From: Rhizobacter sp. Root1238
Lineage (GTDB): Bacteria; Pseudomonadota; Gammaproteobacteria; Burkholderiales; Burkholderiaceae_C
Length of the DNA stretch: 64,000 bases
Direction of reading: 5' to 3'
NCBI RefSeq assembly: GCF_001425825.1
Contig: NZ_LMDM01000006.1
Location: 55,211 to 119,210 of the forward strand
Part shown: one piece after another, positions 1-8,495 of the stretch
Position numbering within the stretch: position 1 is the first letter of the stretch
How the letters are laid out: each line of letters opens with the position of its first letter
Position numbers and translations under genes: made by a program
Notes under the pieces: generated by a model
Told to the model about the DNA's origin: nothing
Seen by the model: the letters and a program-made list of their open reading frames with translations, nothing else
Database searches by the model: none

Positions 1-88
1 GCATGAAGCCGAGCGCGATCAGCGCGAACAGCAGCCCCAGCGTGATGCCGTTGGCCAGGTGGGGCAGGAGGGAGATCAGCATGTCCAT
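1..88 (-). CDS. LivH-type ABC permease, N-terminal fragment (runs off window)
   Basis: Only the first 29 residues lie in the window. They read MDMLISLLPHLANGITLG and continue as a hydrophobic segment, the usual beginning of a LivH-type inner-membrane permease of the branched-chain amino-acid (HAAT) ABC family. The ATG is at 88-86. It lies 25 bp downstream of the two binding-protein genes on the same strand and so belongs to their operon. The matching LivM, LivG and LivF genes are on the other strand at 6720-9217. The rest of the gene is outside the window, so the assignment rests on a short stretch plus context. Confidence 0.7.
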   Translation of the reverse strand, partial: MDMLISLLPHLANGITLGLLFALIALGFM

Positions 89-113
89 GGTCGGATCCGC
101 TTCGAAATGTGGG

Positions 114-1391
114 TCAGGGTTCGTAGGAAGGCGTCGCCGCCAGCGGCTCGAGCTTGCAGGCCTGCGCGCTGTCGGCGTCCTGCACCTCGTCCGGGCGCAC
201 CCGCGCGAGGATGCGGAACAGGTCGTCGGGCTGGTCCGGCATCGAGTTGTAGGCGGCCACGTACACCGTCTGCTGCAGCTGGTGCGTGAGCGGGTTCATC
301 CACGCGTCGAAATGCTGCATCCGGTCGGTTGCCGGCACGCGCAACGCCTCCAGCTCGGGGATCAGCTTCAGGTTGCTGGTGCTGCCGGTGCGCTGGATCG
401 CGCGCAGCAGCTCGCGCGTGGCCATGTAGCCGTTGAAGAACACGTTGCCCGGCGTCTTCAGCCGGTACTCCGGCAGGGCCTTGCGGTAGCGCGCGACGAA
501 CTCCGGCACGCCGGCCAGCGCGAGCCGCCAGTACCAGGTGGTGCCGAAGATGCCGAACAGCGCCTGGCGCCCGAGGCCGTAGACGTCCGGCCAGTCCTGC
601 TGGTTGTTGATCCAGCCGACGCTGCGGTCCATGCCGGCGTCCTGCACCTGCCGGCGCAGCGTCTTCTGGTCGTCGCCGCCGACCGCGGTCGCCACCACGC
701 CGGGCTTCAGCGCGCGGATCTTCGCGAGCACCGGCTGGAAATCGCGCGTGCCCTGCGGCACCAGGATCTCCTCGACGACCTGCCCGCCGTTGGCCTCGAC
801 GATGCGGCGGATGCCCTTGGCCGTCGTGTGGCCCCACAGGTAGTCGCTGGTGACCAGCACCCACTGCCGGCCGAAGCCGGTCATCGCGCCCTTCACGACC
901 GAGATCGAGAAGTTGGTGCCGTTCGCATCCCAGACGAACTTGACGCGGTGGCATTCGGCGCCGGCCTCGCTCGGCGAGCTGGAGTTGCTGTTGAAGTAGA
1001 TGCAGCCGTACTTCTGCGCGACGCGCGACATCGCGCTCGCGACGCCCGAATGCACGCCGCCGAGCAGGAAGGCCACCTCCTGCTGGCGGATCATCTTCTC
1101 GGCCACGCCGACGGCCGTCGCCGGGTCGCCGGCGGTGTTCTCGTGCGTCGCCTCGATGCGCCGCCCGAGCACGCCGCCGCGCTCGTTGAACTCGGCGATC
1201 GCCAGCCGCATGCCGAGCTGCTCGTCCTGGCCGCTGGCCGCGTACGGGCCGCTGTCGTCGGTGGCAAGGCCGATCAGCAACGGCTTCTTCTGCTTCGCCT
1301 GGGCCCACGCGTGGTGGTGGGCCCAGGGTCCGCTGAAGCCGGCGACGGCACCGACGCCGCCCACCAGCACACGCCTGCGAGCGGAGTTCAT
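114..1391 (-). CDS. HAAT-family ABC transporter periplasmic binding protein (first paralogue)
   Basis: A 425-residue periplasmic receptor of the Leu/Ile/Val-binding type (type I periplasmic fold, Peripla_BP_6-like). The N-terminus has an arginine-rich Tat-like leader (ARRRVLVGG) ending near WAQA, followed by the typical first strand PLLIGLATDDSGPY. It is a clear paralogue of the gene just upstream: both share the leader motif GPWAH, the segment CHRVKFVWD, NNQQDWPDVYGLG and a C-terminus ending TPSY. The ATG (1391-1389) overlaps the TGA of the upstream gene as ATGA, so the pair is probably translationally coupled. In this locus the ligand could be an inositol-type polyol or a derived acid, but HAAT receptors bind many ligands and the sequence does not show which. 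Confidence 0.85.
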   Translation of the reverse strand: MNSARRRVLVGGVGAVAGFSGPWAHHHAWAQAKQKKPLLIGLATDDSGPYAASGQDEQLGMRLAIAEFNERGGVLGRRIEATHENTAGDPATAVGVAEKMIRQQEVAFLLGGVHSGVASAMSRVAQKYGCIYFNSNSSSPSEAGAECHRVKFVWDANGTNFSISVVKGAMTGFGRQWVLVTSDYLWGHTTAKGIRRIVEANGGQVVEEILVPQGTRDFQPVLAKIRALKPGVVATAVGGDDQKTLRRQVQDAGMDRSVGWINNQQDWPDVYGLGRQALFGIFGTTWYWRLALAGVPEFVARYRKALPEYRLKTPGNVFFNGYMATRELLRAIQRTGSTSNLKLIPELEALRVPATDRMQHFDAWMNPLTHQLQQTVYVAAYNSMPDQPDDLFRILARVRPDEVQDADSAQACKLEPLAATPSYEP

Positions 1392-2704
1392 TGCTGGTAA
1401 GAAGGCGTCGCGTCGTAGCTTTCCAGCTTGCAGGTCTTCTGCGCGTCCGCATCGACGACCTCCTTCGGATCCACGTTCGACAGGATCTTGAAGATGTCGT
1501 CCTTCTCGGCCGGCGTCTCGTTGTAGCTCGCCATGTAGATGGTCTGCTGCACCTGGTGGGTCACCGGGTCCATCCACGCATCGAAGTGCTGCAGCCGGTC
1601 GCGCGCCGGCATCTTGCGGCCTTCGAGCTTCTTGATCACCGCGATGTTCTGCGTGGTGCCGGCCTCCTCCACGCAGCGCAGCAGCTCGCGCGTCGCCATG
1701 TAGCTGTTGTGATAGACGTTGCCCGGCACCTTGATCGCCATGCCGGGGAACTGCTTCTGGTAGGCCGCGACGAACTCCTTCACGCCCGGCAGGTCGAGGC
1801 GGTAGTACCAGGTGGTGCCGAACACGCCGAAGATCGATTCCGGGCCGAGGCCGTAGACGTCGGGCCAGTCCTGCTGGTTGTTGATCCACGCCATGCTCTT
1901 CTGCAGGTTCAGCTGGATCACCTGCTGGCGCAGCGCCTTGATGTCGTCGCCGCCGATCGCGGTGGCCACCGCATTGGGCTTGAGCTGCTGCAGCTTCAGC
2001 AGGTACGACGAGAAGTCGCGGGTGTTCTGCGGCACCAGCAGCTCGTCGACGATCTTGCCGCCGTTGGCCTCGACGATCGCGCGCGTCGCGGCCGACGTGG
2101 TGCGGCCCCACACATAGTCGTTGGTAAGCAGCACCCAGTTCTTGCCGTTCACCTTGATCGCGTTCTTGACGATCGCATGCGCGAAGTTCGTGCCGTTGCC
2201 GTCCCAGACGAACTTGACGCGGTGGCAGTCCTTGCCGGCCTCGGTCGGCGAGCTGGAGTTGGTGTTCAGGAAGATCGTGCCGTACTTCTGCGCCACCTGC
2301 GAGATCGCGTTGGCCACGCCGGAGTGCAGCGCACCGACCAGGAAGGCCACCTCGTTGCGGGTGATCATGCGTTCGGCGATGCGCGAGCCCGAGGCCGGCG
2401 TGGTCTCGGTGTCCATGTGCAGCGCCTCGATGCGCCGGCCCAGCACGCCGCCCTTGTCGTTGAACTCCTTGATCGCCATCATCGCGCCGAGGCGCTCTTC
2501 GCCGCCGCTCGCGCCGTACTGGCCCGAGGCGTCCATCGTGAGGCCGATGACCAGCGGCTTCGCGGTGGCCGCCTGCGCCCAGACGCGGTTGTGCGCCCAC
2601 GGGCCGAAGAACGTGGCCGGCGCGGCGGCCGCCACGGCGCCGGCCTTCAGCAAGGTCCGCTTGCCGGTATCGATCGTCTGAACTTCTTTCGTCGACTTGT
2701 CCAT
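1388..2704 (-). CDS. HAAT-family ABC transporter periplasmic binding protein (second paralogue)
   Basis: A 438-residue periplasmic receptor with a Tat-like leader (GKRTLLKAGAVAAAA) cleaved near VWAQA, then PLVIGLTMDASGQY, the start of a type I periplasmic binding fold. It is closely similar over its whole length to the product of 114-1391, which points to a tandem duplication. The ATG is at 2704-2702; a cgcggaccc/ccctggagacaag stretch precedes it and contains a GGAG ribosome-binding site. It ends in ATGA overlap with the next gene. It sits 41 bp downstream of the dehydrogenase. Two receptors for one transporter could broaden the ligand range or raise expression; this is inference. Confidence 0.85.
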   Translation of the reverse strand: MDKSTKEVQTIDTGKRTLLKAGAVAAAAPATFFGPWAHNRVWAQAATAKPLVIGLTMDASGQYGASGGEERLGAMMAIKEFNDKGGVLGRRIEALHMDTETTPASGSRIAERMITRNEVAFLVGALHSGVANAISQVAQKYGTIFLNTNSSSPTEAGKDCHRVKFVWDGNGTNFAHAIVKNAIKVNGKNWVLLTNDYVWGRTTSAATRAIVEANGGKIVDELLVPQNTRDFSSYLLKLQQLKPNAVATAIGGDDIKALRQQVIQLNLQKSMAWINNQQDWPDVYGLGPESIFGVFGTTWYYRLDLPGVKEFVAAYQKQFPGMAIKVPGNVYHNSYMATRELLRCVEEAGTTQNIAVIKKLEGRKMPARDRLQHFDAWMDPVTHQVQQTIYMASYNETPAEKDDIFKILSNVDPKEVVDADAQKTCKLESYDATPSYQQ

Positions 2705-2745
2705 GCTTGTCTCCAGGGTTGTTGTGGTGGGTCCGCGCAGACAGG

Positions 2746-3657
2746 TCAGCGCGGAATGATCTGCACGTTGTTCAGCTTCTCCTGCGCCTCCAGCAGCGAC
2801 GCGATGAACTTGTCGCCGAGTCCCAGGTTGCCGGCCTGCACGAAAGTCTGGTGCGCCGCCTCGGCGAGGAAGCTCGTCGTCGGCAGCATCTCGGTCAGGT
2901 GGGTGTAGTAGCGCAGGTCCTTCTGCGCATTGCCGATCGCGAACTTCAGCCCGGCCAGGTCGCCCTGCAGCGTCTTGCCGAGCATCATCTGGAAGATGCC
3001 GGAATTGACGCCGCCGGCCGAGATCACCTCGAACAGCTTCTGCAGCGACAGCCCGCTCTTCGCCGCGGTGGCCGTGGCCTCGGCGATGGCCGCCGCAGTC
3101 GTCATCGCGAGCATGTTGTTGATCAGCTTCAGCACATGGCCATGCCCCGGCGGGCCGACATGGAAGATGTTCTCGCAGAAGGCCGCGAGCACCGGCCGGA
3201 TGCGGTCGAAGTCGGCCTGCTCGGCACCGACCATCGTGTTCAGGCGGCCCTCTTCCGCTTCCTTCGGCGTGCGGGCCAGCGGCGCGTCGATGAAGGCGAC
3301 GCCGCGGGCCGCGAAGTCGGCGCGGATGCGCGCGGTCGAGGCCGGCTCGGCGGTCGACGTGTCGATCACCGTCAGCCCCTTCGCGGCGGCGGTCAGCAGG
3401 CCCTCGGTGCCGTAGACGATCTCTTCCACCTGCGGCGAGCCGGTGACGCAAATGATCACCACGTCGCTCGCGACCGCCACCGCGGCGCGCGTCGGCTGCT
3501 CGCTCGCGCCGGCGTCGAGCAGGTCCTGCAGGTTGGCGCGGTTGCGGTGCGCGACGAAGCTGACCGGGAAGCCCTTCGCGAGCAGGTTCTTCGCCATCCC
3601 GTGGCCCATCATGCCCAGGCCGATGAAGCCGACGCGGGGGTTCTTGGTTGCAGTCAT
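2746..3657 (-). CDS. NAD(P)-dependent beta-hydroxyacid dehydrogenase (3-hydroxyisobutyrate dehydrogenase family)
   Basis: A 303-residue cytosolic oxidoreductase. The Rossmann motif GFIGLGMMGHGM lies at residues 10-21 and the catalytic lysine is K177 in VLKLINN, with N181 as the usual partner. The substrate motif that is normally DAPVSGG reads DAPLART (124-130), an arginine-containing variant like the PVGRT of sulfolactaldehyde reductase YihU, so the substrate is probably an unusual anionic aldehyde or acid. In an inositol-type pathway it might reduce malonate semialdehyde, the aldolase product, to 3-hydroxypropionate; that is a guess from context. The ATG at 3657 has a good GGAAGG ribosome-binding site; alternatives upstream lack one. 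The gene is co-directional with iolC and the transporter receptors. Confidence 0.85.
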   Translation of the reverse strand: MTATKNPRVGFIGLGMMGHGMAKNLLAKGFPVSFVAHRNRANLQDLLDAGASEQPTRAAVAVASDVVIICVTGSPQVEEIVYGTEGLLTAAAKGLTVIDTSTAEPASTARIRADFAARGVAFIDAPLARTPKEAEEGRLNTMVGAEQADFDRIRPVLAAFCENIFHVGPPGHGHVLKLINNMLAMTTAAAIAEATATAAKSGLSLQKLFEVISAGGVNSGIFQMMLGKTLQGDLAGLKFAIGNAQKDLRYYTHLTEMLPTTSFLAEAAHQTFVQAGNLGLGDKFIASLLEAQEKLNNVQIIPR

Positions 3658-3689
3658 GTTCTTTCCTTCCGTGGTGTCGATGTCGTGAC

Positions 3690-5681
3690 TCAATTGACGA
3701 GCGAGCCGCTCGCGCATTCGGCGCGGGCCTCGGTCCAGAACTCGATCAGCCGCTGGTAGCTGGCCGCCACCTGCTCGACGACGGCGTCGTCGTCCAGCGT
3801 GCCGGCGAACCAGCCGTGCGCGGCTTCGGCGAACAGCGAGCGGCCGATCGCGAAGCCCTTGCACAGCGGCTGCGCGGCCGCGATGCGGAAGCCTTCGCGC
3901 AGCGCCTGCTCGCTGGCTTCCATGCCGAGCAGCAGCACGCCGCGGCACAGCGGGTCGTTCGATGCGATCACCGCCTCGATGTGACGCCAGGCCGCATCGC
4001 TGGACGGCGGCGGCAGCTTCCACCAGTCGGGGTGGATGCCGGCCGCGTAGAACTGGCGCATCGCGCGCGCCAGCGTCTCGTCGTCAGCCGCCATGCCGCG
4101 CGGCGGGATCACCTCCAGCAGCAGCTCGTGGCCGGTCGCGTGGCAGGCCTGGGCCAGCAGGCCGACGCTCGCGACCTGCTGGGCCGCCAGCCCGGCTTCG
4201 TCATCGGGGTGGTGGTACACGAGGCACTTCACCACATGCTCCTGCGGCCACGTGCGCAGCGCGAGACCGACGTTGCAGCCGTCCTCGAAATCGAGCGGTC
4301 GCGAGCCGGGCAGCTCGACCGGGCGCGCGACCCACAGGCCGACGCCGGTCAGCGGCGGCAGGATCTGCTCGCCGAAGCGGCCGTCGAGGATCACGCCGGC
4401 CTCCGGGAACGGCTGGCCCGGGTGGCGCAGCGGGTGTGCCGCACGGGCCGTCGCATGGCCTTGCGCGGCAGCGCGCGCGACCAGCGCCTTGAACTGCGGG
4501 ATGCGCTCGCGCGGCGTGCCGTGCTTCGCGGCGATCTCCTCGAACTGCGCGCGGTGGTCGAAGGCCAGCACCGCGAGGCCGGGCCACGGGCGGTGCCGGG
4601 TCGACGCGCGGTGCAGGTGCTCCAGCTTCGCGTCTTCGCGCAGCCGGTGGTGGCGCGAGCCGTGCGCGAGGAAATGGCTCAGCTCGACCCAGCTGGGCAT
4701 GGCCGGTGCGCAGCCATGCCGAGACACGACGATCGCGCCGCAGGCATTCGCATAGCGCAGCGCCTGCGGCAGCGGCTCGTCGCGCACCCAGCCGCGCAGC
4801 AGCCCGGCCATGAAGGCATCGCCGGCGCCAAGCACGTTGAACACCTCGACCGGGAAGCCGGGGCCGGCGACGCCGTCGTCGAGCCGCGCGGGAATCGCGC
4901 CTTCGTAGGCCACGCAGCCCATCGGCCCGCGCTTCATCACGATCAGCGCGGTCGACAGTTCGCGGATGCGGCGCAGCGCGGTCGGTGTGTCGTCGCTGCC
5001 GCCGGCGATGTGCACCTCTTCCTCGGTGCCGACCACCAGGTCGCACAGCGGCAGGATCTCCTGCAGCTGCGCGCTGACGGGCGCCGATGCGATGTAGCGC
5101 TGCTCGCCGAGGCCCGGCGCGGTCAGGCCCCACAGCACCGGGCGGTAATCGATGTCGAGCACGACGCGCGTGCCGGCCGCGCGTGCCGCGCGCATCGCGG
5201 CCAGGCAGGCGGCGCGCGTGCCGGGGCGCGACAGGTGCGTGCCCGAGATCAGCAGCGCGCGGGCGCTGGCGATCACCGCCGGGTCGACGTCGTCCTCGCA
5301 CAGCGCCATGTCGGCGCAGTTGTCGCGGTAGAACACCAGCGGGAAGGTGTCGCGGTCGCGCAGCCCGAGGAAGACCAGCGCGGTCAGCCGCGCCGGGTCG
5401 GTCTTCAGCTGCGACACGTCGACGCCCTCGGCGGCCAGCGTCTCGCGCACGAAGCGGCCGTTGTGCTCGTCGCCGACGCGGCTCAGCATCGCGCAGCGCA
5501 GGCCGAGCCGCGACGACCCGACCGCGGTGTTGGCGGGCGAGCCGCCGAGGTATTTCGCAAACGTCTGCACGTCTTCGAGGCGCGCACCGAGCTGCTCGCC
5601 ATACAGGTCGACGGCGGCCCGCCCGACGCAGACCAGGTCCAGCGCGCGGGCCGCCGGCGGGACGGAATCTCTGACACTCAT
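3690..5681 (-). CDS. iolC: 5-dehydro-2-deoxygluconokinase fused to DUF2090 (IolC-aldolase fusion)
   Basis: A 663-residue two-domain cytosolic enzyme. Residues 14-345 form a PfkB-family sugar kinase with GGSPANTAVG at 46-55 and the C-terminal signature NVLGAGDAF with catalytic D288. Residues about 355-663 form a DUF2090 domain, a TIM-barrel related to class I aldolases. This fusion is known from proteobacterial myo-inositol loci, where IolC phosphorylates 2-deoxy-5-keto-gluconate and the DUF2090 part is annotated as the matching aldolase giving dihydroxyacetone phosphate and malonate semialdehyde. The ATG (5681-5679) overlaps the regulator's TGA as ATGA. Other iol enzymes (IolB, IolD, IolE, IolG, IolA) are not in the window and may lie to the left. 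Confidence 0.88.
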   Translation of the reverse strand: MSVRDSVPPAARALDLVCVGRAAVDLYGEQLGARLEDVQTFAKYLGGSPANTAVGSSRLGLRCAMLSRVGDEHNGRFVRETLAAEGVDVSQLKTDPARLTALVFLGLRDRDTFPLVFYRDNCADMALCEDDVDPAVIASARALLISGTHLSRPGTRAACLAAMRAARAAGTRVVLDIDYRPVLWGLTAPGLGEQRYIASAPVSAQLQEILPLCDLVVGTEEEVHIAGGSDDTPTALRRIRELSTALIVMKRGPMGCVAYEGAIPARLDDGVAGPGFPVEVFNVLGAGDAFMAGLLRGWVRDEPLPQALRYANACGAIVVSRHGCAPAMPSWVELSHFLAHGSRHHRLREDAKLEHLHRASTRHRPWPGLAVLAFDHRAQFEEIAAKHGTPRERIPQFKALVARAAAQGHATARAAHPLRHPGQPFPEAGVILDGRFGEQILPPLTGVGLWVARPVELPGSRPLDFEDGCNVGLALRTWPQEHVVKCLVYHHPDDEAGLAAQQVASVGLLAQACHATGHELLLEVIPPRGMAADDETLARAMRQFYAAGIHPDWWKLPPPSSDAAWRHIEAVIASNDPLCRGVLLLGMEASEQALREGFRIAAAQPLCKGFAIGRSLFAEAAHGWFAGTLDDDAVVEQVAASYQRLIEFWTEARAECASGSLVN

Positions 5682-6604
5682 GCAGCATCTCCATTCAAAT
5701 GACGGGGTCGGGCCGCCGTGCCGCGGGCCGCGGTGCGGCGCTTCGGCGACGGGCGGCCGGTGGCTTTCTCGTTCGCTTTCCCGGCGGCGAGCTCCGCCAG
5801 CCGGTGTCCGGTGGTGACGACGATCGCCTGCGCCAGGCACAGCGGCGCCACCAGCGAGCGGAACACCTGGTCGGACGCCAGGCCGAGCTCGAAGCACACC
5901 GTGGCCGAGCGCTTCAGCGGCGACAGCGCGCTGTCGGTGATCGCGATCACCGGCACGCCGGCCTGCTGCGCCGCCTCGGCGGCATCGATCACTTCGCGCG
6001 AGTAGCTGTGGAAGCTGGTGACGACCAGCACCTCGTCGCTCGCGATGTTGCGCAGCGATTCGCGCAGCATGCCGCCCAGCCCTTCGAGCAGGTAGGCCTT
6101 CAGTTCGAGCTGGCTCAGCGCATAGGCCAGGTAGCTGGCGACCGGGAACGCGCGGCGCTGCGCCAGCACGTGCACGCGGCGCGCGGCGCACAGCAGCTGC
6201 ACCGCGGCCTTCACGTCGGCCGCGCGCACGCTGTCTTCGAGGTGGCCGAGCTCGGCGATCGCCTCGGCCACGTACTGGTTCAGGAAGCCGCCGCTGGCCG
6301 CGCCGTCGCCGCTGCGGCGCTGCTGGTTGATGCGCTCGCGGTAGCTGCCCGAGCGTTCGACCAGGTGGTCGCGGAACACCTGCTGCATCTGCGAGAAGCC
6401 GTTGAAGCCGAGCGCATTCGAGAAGCGGATCAGCGACGACGGCTGCACCTGCGCGGCCTCGGCGATCACCGCCACCGTGCCGAGCGCAAGCTCGTTCGGC
6501 CGCTCCAGCGCGAAGCGCGCGATGCGCTGCAGCTGCGCCGGCAGGTCCGGGTAGGCGCGCGAGATCGCGTCCTTCAATTCGTCGTAGCTGGCGATGGGGC
6601 TCAT
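5678..6604 (-). CDS. RpiR-family transcriptional regulator (IolR-like)
   Basis: A 308-residue regulator. The N-terminal RpiR helix-turn-helix domain (about 1-80) contains VAVIAEAAQVQPSSLIRFSNALG; the C-terminal sugar-isomerase (SIS) domain (about 120-270) contains VTSFHSYSREVIDAAEAA and ITDSALSPL, and would sense a phosphorylated sugar or inositol derivative. It is the first gene of the leftward run and overlaps iolC by ATGA. The 115-bp spacer to the divergent livM carries two GGAA-N6-TTCC-like boxes, the motif I recall for RpiR-type IolR in rhizobia, so autoregulation and control of both arms is likely. The tail after residue 275 is basic and low-complexity. The start at 6604 fits family length; an in-frame extension upstream would run over the boxes. 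Confidence 0.85.
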   Translation of the reverse strand: MSPIASYDELKDAISRAYPDLPAQLQRIARFALERPNELALGTVAVIAEAAQVQPSSLIRFSNALGFNGFSQMQQVFRDHLVERSGSYRERINQQRRSGDGAASGGFLNQYVAEAIAELGHLEDSVRAADVKAAVQLLCAARRVHVLAQRRAFPVASYLAYALSQLELKAYLLEGLGGMLRESLRNIASDEVLVVTSFHSYSREVIDAAEAAQQAGVPVIAITDSALSPLKRSATVCFELGLASDQVFRSLVAPLCLAQAIVVTTGHRLAELAAGKANEKATGRPSPKRRTAARGTAARPRHLNGDAA

Positions 6605-6643
6605 GAGGCTGAACTGTCTAGGGGGAAGCACCGAGTCGCAATA

Positions 6644-6687
6644 GGAACAAACATTCTTGCGCTCAGAAACTGTAGAACATATATTCC
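6644..6687. promoter_or_regulatory. Divergent regulatory region with paired IolR-type boxes
   Basis: The 115-bp spacer between the RpiR-type regulator and livM holds two near-palindromes: GGAACAAACATTCT at 6644-6657 and AGAACATATATTCC at 6674-6687. Both have the form (G/A)GAA-N6-TTC(C/T), and their centres are 30 bp apart, three helical turns, so two dimers could bind the same DNA face. They lie where both divergent promoters must be. The same pair, 29 bp apart, occurs at 16359-16401. Confidence 0.65.
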
Positions 6688-6719
6688 AACAAGTCCATTG
6701 TTCATGTCCAGCGTTCAAC

Positions 6720-7748
6720 ATGCTCAGCACCACACGACACGCGCCGATCGCACCGCTTCCGCTCCTGCTCACGGTGGCGGCGCTCGCCAGCACGCCGCTG
6801 TGGTTGAGCCAGGTCGGGCTCTACCAGTACCTGGCGCTGGAAATCATGATCTGGATGCTGTTCGCGCTCGGCCACAACCTGCTGCTGGGCTACGGCGGGC
6901 TGCCGTCGTTCGGGCATGGCGCGTACTTCGGCATCGGCGCGTATGCGTTCGGGCTGCTGCAGCTGCGCGGTGGCGCCGGGCTGCTGGGCGGCCTGCTCGG
7001 CGCGGTGCTCGCAGCGGCAGTGGCCGGTGCGCTGGTCGGCCTGTTCATCTCGCACCGGCGCGGCATCTACTACGCACTGCTGACGATCGCGTTCGGCCAG
7101 CTCGCGTGGTTCGTCGCCGGCAAGTGGCACACCGTGACCGGCGGCGAGGACGGGCTGCTGAACATCAGGCGGCCCGACCTGTCGCTCGGCTTCGTCGACA
7201 TCTCGTTGAAGAGCAACGAGGCCTTCTTCTACTTCGCGCTGGTGGTGTTCGCGCTGGTGCTGATGGCCTTGTGGCGGCTGGTGCACTCGCCGTTCGGCCG
7301 CATCCTGCGGGCGATCAAGCAGAACGAGATGCGCGCTGCGTTCGTCGGGCATCCGGTGTGGCTCTACAAGTGGCTGGCCTTCATGATCTCGACCTCGGTC
7401 GCGGGGCTGGCCGGCGCGTTGTTCGCGATGGCGCAGCAGTCGGCCTACCCGAACGTGATGAGCCTGCACAACTCCGGCTTCGTCGTGATGATGGTGCTGA
7501 TCGGCGGCGGGCTGGTGAGCTTCTGGGGCCCGGTGATCGGCGCGCTGGTGTTCATCCTCACCAGAGACCTGCTGGGCGCCTACACCGAGACCTGGCTGCT
7601 CTGGTACGGGCTGCTGTTCATCCTGGTCGTGCTGTTCCAGCCCGACGGCGTGGCCGGGGCCTGGCAATCGTGGCGCGCACGCTGCGCCGTCCGCAAGCAC
7701 GCACCGCCGCAGCCCAACGCGACGCTCGCCACCCCGAAGGAGACCTGA
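6720..7748 (+). CDS. HAAT ABC transporter permease, LivM type
   Basis: A 342-residue inner-membrane permease with about eight to nine hydrophobic segments. Motifs typical of LivM are GHNLLLGYGGLPSFGHGAYFGIGAY near the N-terminus, SHRRGIYYALLTIAFGQ in the middle and GRILRAIKQNEMRAAFVG (the cytoplasmic loop that meets the ATPases). The chosen ATG at 6720 follows the operator pair by 33 bp; an earlier in-frame ATG at 6657 lies inside the operator and is unlikely. It is the first gene of a four-gene rightward operon and would pair with the LivH-type permease whose gene starts at position 88 on the opposite strand. Confidence 0.87.
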   Translation: MLSTTRHAPIAPLPLLLTVAALASTPLWLSQVGLYQYLALEIMIWMLFALGHNLLLGYGGLPSFGHGAYFGIGAYAFGLLQLRGGAGLLGGLLGAVLAAAVAGALVGLFISHRRGIYYALLTIAFGQLAWFVAGKWHTVTGGEDGLLNIRRPDLSLGFVDISLKSNEAFFYFALVVFALVLMALWRLVHSPFGRILRAIKQNEMRAAFVGHPVWLYKWLAFMISTSVAGLAGALFAMAQQSAYPNVMSLHNSGFVVMMVLIGGGLVSFWGPVIGALVFILTRDLLGAYTETWLLWYGLLFILVVLFQPDGVAGAWQSWRARCAVRKHAPPQPNATLATPKET

Positions 7749-7751
7749 TCC

Positions 7752-8495
7752 GTGGCCTTGTTCGAAGCCCATCAACTGCACAAGCGCTTCGGCGACCAGG
7801 TGGTGCTGGAAAGCATCACGCTGTCGTTCGAGGAGAAGCAGCTCACCGGGATCATGGGTCCCAACGGTGCCGGCAAGACGACCTGCTTCAACGTGCTGAC
7901 CGGCCGCTACACGCCCGACCGCGGCAGCGTGCGCTTCGCCGGCGAGGACATCACCGGGCTGTCGCCGCGGCAGATCGCGCGGCGCGGGCTGTCGCGGTCG
8001 TTCCAGATCATGAACCTGTTCGACGACGAGACGACGCTCGACAACGTGCTGATCGCGCTGCCGGCGGTGCGCGAGCAAGGCATGTCGATGTGGCGCGACC
8101 TCGGCCGCTTCAGCCGCGGGCGCGAGCTGGCCATGGCGGTGCTCGACCGGGTGGGGCTCGCGGCCAAGGCGTCGTCGATGGCGGGTGCGCTGTCGTACGG
8201 CGAGCGGCGCGCACTGGAGATCGGCGTCGCGCTCGCGACCGATCCGCGGCTGCTGTTCCTGGACGAACCGACTGCCGGGCTGGGCGCCGAAGGCACGGCC
8301 CGCGTGGCCGAGCTGATCGCACAGCTGAAGCGCGAGTTGACGATCGTGATCATCGAGCACGACATGCGCTTCCTGTTCGGCCTGGCCGACAAGATCAACG
8401 TGATCCACTGGGGCCAGGTGATCGCCGAAGGCACGCCAGCGCAGCTGCGCGACAACCCGTGGGTGCAACGCTCGAACCTGGGGACCTTGTCATGA
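7752..8495 (+). CDS. HAAT ABC transporter ATP-binding protein, LivG type
   Basis: A 247-residue ATPase. The Walker A motif GPNGAGKTT starts at residue 36, the signature is LSYGERRALEIG, Walker B is LLFLDEPTAGLG and the switch histidine is in IIEHDMRF. Residues SRSFQIMNLFDDETTLDNV around the Q-loop are typical of LivG. The start is a GTG at 7752, three bases after the livM stop, which fixes the reading of the N-terminus as ALFEAHQL. It ends in an ATGA overlap with livF. It would hydrolyse ATP on the cytoplasmic face to drive uptake through LivH-LivM. Confidence 0.88.
   Translation: MALFEAHQLHKRFGDQVVLESITLSFEEKQLTGIMGPNGAGKTTCFNVLTGRYTPDRGSVRFAGEDITGLSPRQIARRGLSRSFQIMNLFDDETTLDNVLIALPAVREQGMSMWRDLGRFSRGRELAMAVLDRVGLAAKASSMAGALSYGERRALEIGVALATDPRLLFLDEPTAGLGAEGTARVAELIAQLKRELTIVIIEHDMRFLFGLADKINVIHWGQVIAEGTPAQLRDNPWVQRSNLGTLS

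Noticed and set aside
2746..3657. Sulfolactaldehyde reductase (sulfoglycolysis)
   Set aside because: The arginine motif is shared, but the third contact residue is not, and no sulfoquinovose gene is present. Kept only as a finding.
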